A DNA stretch of 7,719 nt. Origin: Candidatus Daviesbacteria bacterium RIFCSPHIGHO2_02_FULL_39_12 (GTDB taxonomy: Bacteria; Patescibacteriota; Microgenomatia; Daviesbacterales; UBA10151). Position 1 is the stretch's first letter. Each line of letters starts with the position of its first letter. Location: positions 1-7,719 of the forward strand of contig MFCX01000020.1 of NCBI GenBank assembly GCA_001777055.1. Direction: 5' to 3'. Shown piece after piece: positions 6,342-7,719 of the stretch. Both the position numbers and the translations under genes were made by a program. Below the pieces are notes generated by a model. The model was not told the origin of the DNA. It did not search any database and worked only from the letters and a program-made list of their open reading frames with translations.

Positions 6342-6539
6342 GTGAAGCAGATCTTTGAAGGATTACCTTTACTGAATTATACTTTAGATTTGCTGATGTT
6401 TTCAGGCGGTTTAGGATTTATCAGCTGGCTATTGTTAATAACTATAGTTTTAAGAAAAAATATCCGGCCACTTTTGCTGGCCGGTTTTATTATTTATCTT
6501 ATTTGGATTCAGCTGCAAATACAATCCATTGTTCATTAA
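6342..6539 (+). CDS. Putative 65-residue membrane protein with two transmembrane helices
   Basis: I do not recognise a family. The predicted protein has two hydrophobic segments (about 15-37 and 43-57) joined by a short basic turn 'RKNIRP' (38-43), the layout of a small helical-hairpin membrane protein. The GTG start is chosen because a TATAAT box lies 8 nt upstream and nothing else in frame fits; there is no Shine-Dalgarno site. It lies directly after vapC. A strong hairpin followed by a T-rich run lies inside the ORF (6464-6496), so this stretch may instead be the 3' untranslated region and terminator of the toxin-antitoxin operon, with the hydrophobic translation fortuitous. Both readings remain open. 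Confidence 0.5.
   Translation: MKQIFEGLPLLNYTLDLLMFSGGLGFISWLLLITIVLRKNIRPLLLAGFIIYLIWIQLQIQSIVH
6464..6496 (+). terminator. Intrinsic terminator-like hairpin inside the small ORF
   Basis: CCGGCCA (6464-6470) pairs perfectly with TGGCCGG (6478-6484) around a 7-nt loop, and is followed by TTTTATTATTTATCTT. An A-rich run lies upstream (6454-6460), so the element could also act on the minus strand. It would end transcripts from the vapBC promoter. Its position within the 65-codon ORF is discussed with that ORF. Confidence 0.55.
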
Positions 6540-6583
6540 ATGTATTTCTGGCTGCTGCTCGGCCTTACCGATCAATCTGCTTC

Positions 6584-6612
6584 TTGACAAGGGGGGGGTG
6601 AAATGTAAGGAT
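6584..6612 (+). promoter_or_regulatory. -35 box with a G8 tract in the spacer, upstream of the FN3-like protein gene
   Basis: TTGACA (6584-6589) is followed almost at once by eight G (6591-6598). The -10 is unclear: TAAGGA (6606-6611) lies at 16 bp and the extended TGTAAGGAT (6604-6612) at about 17 bp, while the better-looking TAAAAT (6612-6617) is 22 bp away. AAGGA (6607-6611), 8 nt before the ATG at 6620, also reads as a Shine-Dalgarno site. It cannot be both, so either the promoter lies further upstream or the transcript is leaderless. Confidence 0.4.
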
Positions 6613-6619
6613 AAAATTA

Positions 6620-7507
6620 ATGTCTAAATTAAATCAACAGGGTATAGCGCATATCCTAATAGTCGTGATCCTTTTGGCGGGAGTCGTAGGAGGATTGGTC
6701 TTAATTAAAAATCCAGCTATTTTTCAACCTCGAGCTTACGACCGTAGCCTATCTGGACCTGTCTCTGGTCCAGTCACCACCTTTTCCAACCTGAATGCTA
6801 CCTTAACACAAAACAGCGCTAATTTTAATTTTAATTATTCTAATTCTGCTGAGACTTTATACAAAGTCCATTTATCAAAAACAGCTAATTTTTCTTCTGG
6901 AGTATGGTGGAATTTTGTCACTGGCTCAACAAGTTCTCTGGTTAATTCTAATCCTGCTTCTACCTGGAGTGATTATGCTTGTGGCAAGACCTATTACTGG
7001 AGAGTAGAAGCAGTCTGGACAGGCAAGGTCTTAAGTTCTATCCAGGGTCCTGTGACTGTAAATTGTACTGCAGCTTCACCTACCCCCACAACGACTCCTA
7101 CACCGGTATCTTCCAGTATTACTGTAAACCTTACTCCTCCTAGTGGTAGTCTAACTCCTTATGGGTCTGCCTCTATAACCGTAAATGTTACAAGTAGAGT
7201 CTCCAGTGGAGGTTATACAGATATTAGAGGTAAGGTAAGCGGGATGTTTACTAATATGCAGCCTTCAAGGACTTACGACATTTGGTTTGTATCTGCCAGA
7301 GGTTATACACCTGTTGGTGCCAGGATTACTACTAATAGTAGTGGGGCTGCCACTTTTCGAGATGTTTCATTCTCTGAAAGAGAAGATAATTCAGCAAGAG
7401 TAGGATTTATACGTGTAGCTTATGCTTTTGATTCTAATAATCCAGCTCCCAATGGTTGTTCTCAATACCTGCCCTGCCTACAATCATCTTTTAGTTTTCC
7501 TCAATAA
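6620..7507 (+). CDS. Exported protein with N-terminal membrane segment, FN3-like domain and Ig-like C-terminal domain
   Basis: The 295-residue protein starts with a short polar stretch and 'GIAHILIVVILLAGVVGGLVLI' style hydrophobic segment (residues about 8-29). I associate this N-terminus with exported or membrane-anchored Microgenomates proteins; the polar-Gly-hydrophobic pattern is also loosely pilin-like. Residues about 52-149 resemble a fibronectin type III fold: 'FNFNYSNSAETLYKVHLS', 'WSDYACGKTYYWRVEAVW', ending 'GPVTVNC' at 149. A Pro/Thr linker (150-163) leads to a second beta-rich domain (about 166-295) that starts 'SITVNLTPPSGSLTPYGSASI', contains 'YDIWFVSARGYTPVG' and carries two Cys near the end. 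There is no C-terminal anchor, so it is either held by the N-terminal helix or released. Function is unknown; carbohydrate or protein binding at the surface is an inference. The ATG at 6620 is supported by AAGGA 8 nt upstream. Confidence 0.8.
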   Translation: MSKLNQQGIAHILIVVILLAGVVGGLVLIKNPAIFQPRAYDRSLSGPVSGPVTTFSNLNATLTQNSANFNFNYSNSAETLYKVHLSKTANFSSGVWWNFVTGSTSSLVNSNPASTWSDYACGKTYYWRVEAVWTGKVLSSIQGPVTVNCTAASPTPTTTPTPVSSSITVNLTPPSGSLTPYGSASITVNVTSRVSSGGYTDIRGKVSGMFTNMQPSRTYDIWFVSARGYTPVGARITTNSSGAATFRDVSFSEREDNSARVGFIRVAYAFDSNNPAPNGCSQYLPCLQSSFSFPQ

Positions 7508-7535
7508 GTTACTTCGTAAATGTAATGGATAATGG

Positions 7536-7556
7536 AAGGTTTAAGTATAAAACCTT
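7536..7556. repeat. Small inverted repeat downstream of the FN3-like gene
   Basis: AAGGTTT (7536-7542) and AAACCTT (7550-7556) form a 7-bp stem with a 7-nt loop, 28 nt after the preceding stop. The stem is AT-rich and is not followed by a T run, so a role as an intrinsic terminator is doubtful. Confidence 0.35.
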
Positions 7557-7564
7557 ACGGTATG

Positions 7565-7599
7565 GTGTACACTGAGTGTATTATTTTGAGCAATAATAT
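7565..7599 (+). promoter_or_regulatory. Phd/YefM-type operator and -10 box of a second toxin-antitoxin locus
   Basis: GTGTACAC (7565-7572) is a perfect 8-bp palindrome containing TGTACA, the core sequence known for YefM-YoeB operators. A second half-site creates an overlapping dyad TACAC-TGA-GTGTA (7568-7580). TAATAT (7594-7599), identical to the -10 of the vapBC operon, follows and would place its -35 region on the palindrome, although that region has no good -35 match. A Phd/YefM-like coding segment begins immediately downstream. Confidence 0.55.
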
Positions 7600-7605
7600 C
7601 CTCAA

Positions 7606-7719
7606 TTGGTTTTTCAAATAAAGGTTTTTGATAAGGTTAAAAGGACTAAACAGCCTGTTGTTGTTATGAGCCAGAAAGAACCGCAAGTGGCAATTGTGCC
7701 TATGGAAGATTTAGAGAAA
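7606..7719 (+). CDS. Phd/YefM-family antitoxin, partial (3' end off the window; 5' end doubtful)
   Basis: From the TTG at 7606 the frame reads 'VFQIKVFDKVKRTKQPVVV' followed by 'MSQKEPQVAIVPMEDLEK' to the window edge. This is the core of a Phd/YefM antitoxin: helix end, 'kqPVvV' strand, a short turn replacing 'rhGkp', then 'vaivPmedle'. Such proteins bind a Doc or RelE/YoeB-type toxin, normally encoded just downstream, and repress their own operon. From TTG the N-terminus is about 10 residues shorter than usual. The upstream frame starting at 7562 or 7586 ('SNNILNWFFK') ends at a TAA at 7619-7621, and one extra T in the T5 run at 7610-7614 would fuse it to this frame and restore normal length. 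So this is either a leaderless TTG-initiated gene (-10 ends 6 nt upstream), a frameshifted gene or a base-call error. Family identity is good; the start is not. Confidence 0.7.
   Translation, partial: MVFQIKVFDKVKRTKQPVVVMSQKEPQVAIVPMEDLEK

Noticed and set aside
7536..7556. Hairpin after the FN3-like gene as an intrinsic terminator
   Set aside because: The stem is short and AT-rich and is followed by ACGG rather than a T run, so it is kept only as an inverted repeat.

Overview
The window looks like a contig fragment from a small-genome, AT-rich bacterium of the Candidate Phyla Radiation, most likely Microgenomates (OP11). This is inferred from three things: large secreted proteins with Pro/Ser/Thr-rich spacers; an N-terminal signature of the 'QGIAHILIVVILLAG' type, which I associate with exported Microgenomates proteins; and near-absence of Shine-Dalgarno sites, with promoters sitting almost on the start codons. 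TGA is used as a stop, at the end of the RHH antitoxin gene, so the UGA-recoded lineages (SR1/Gracilibacteria) are unlikely. No database search was possible.

Layout, all on the + strand. (1) 1-1335: the C-terminal part of translation initiation factor IF-2 (infB). It is cut by the contig edge, and the first 22 bases are an exact inverted copy of 66-87, probably an assembly or chimera artefact. (2) 1386-2381: a DHH-phosphoesterase-like protein whose catalytic Asp/His motifs are all lost and which lacks a DHHA1 domain. It sits where the nrnA-type gene of the classical infB-rbfA-nrnA cluster would be, and rbfA is missing. (3) 2441-5422: a 993-residue surface protein with a signal peptide, a Cys/Trp/His-rich N-terminal domain of unknown function, a Pro/Ser/Thr stalk, Ig-like and cadherin-like modules, a beta-rich module, a Ser tract and a C-terminal membrane anchor. 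(4) 5423-5615: an intergenic region with a 'TCATTGCGAG'-type inverted-repeat element, then a textbook promoter. (5) 5616-6325: a vapBC-type toxin-antitoxin operon (RHH antitoxin and PIN toxin overlapping by 4 nt), with a perfect palindrome filling the space between the -35 and -10 boxes. (6) 6342-6539: a possible 65-residue two-helix membrane protein that contains a terminator-like hairpin. (7) 6620-7507: a second exported protein with an N-terminal membrane segment, an FN3-like domain and an Ig-like C-terminal domain, preceded by a run of eight G. (8) about 7560-7719: the start of a second toxin-antitoxin locus. A Phd/YefM antitoxin fragment runs off the window and has a GTGTACAC operator-like palindrome upstream; its 5' end is either very short or frameshifted.

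Taken together: a translation core gene plus a decayed RNA/nucleotide phosphoesterase neighbour, then an accessory stretch of two cell-surface proteins interleaved with two toxin-antitoxin loci and a mobile-type repeat. The most informative signals are the operator-in-promoter design of the vapBC operon, the Phd/YefM locus at the edge, the inactivated DHH protein, the unknown N-terminal domain of the large surface protein, and the recurrent leaderless or nearly leaderless promoter arrangement.
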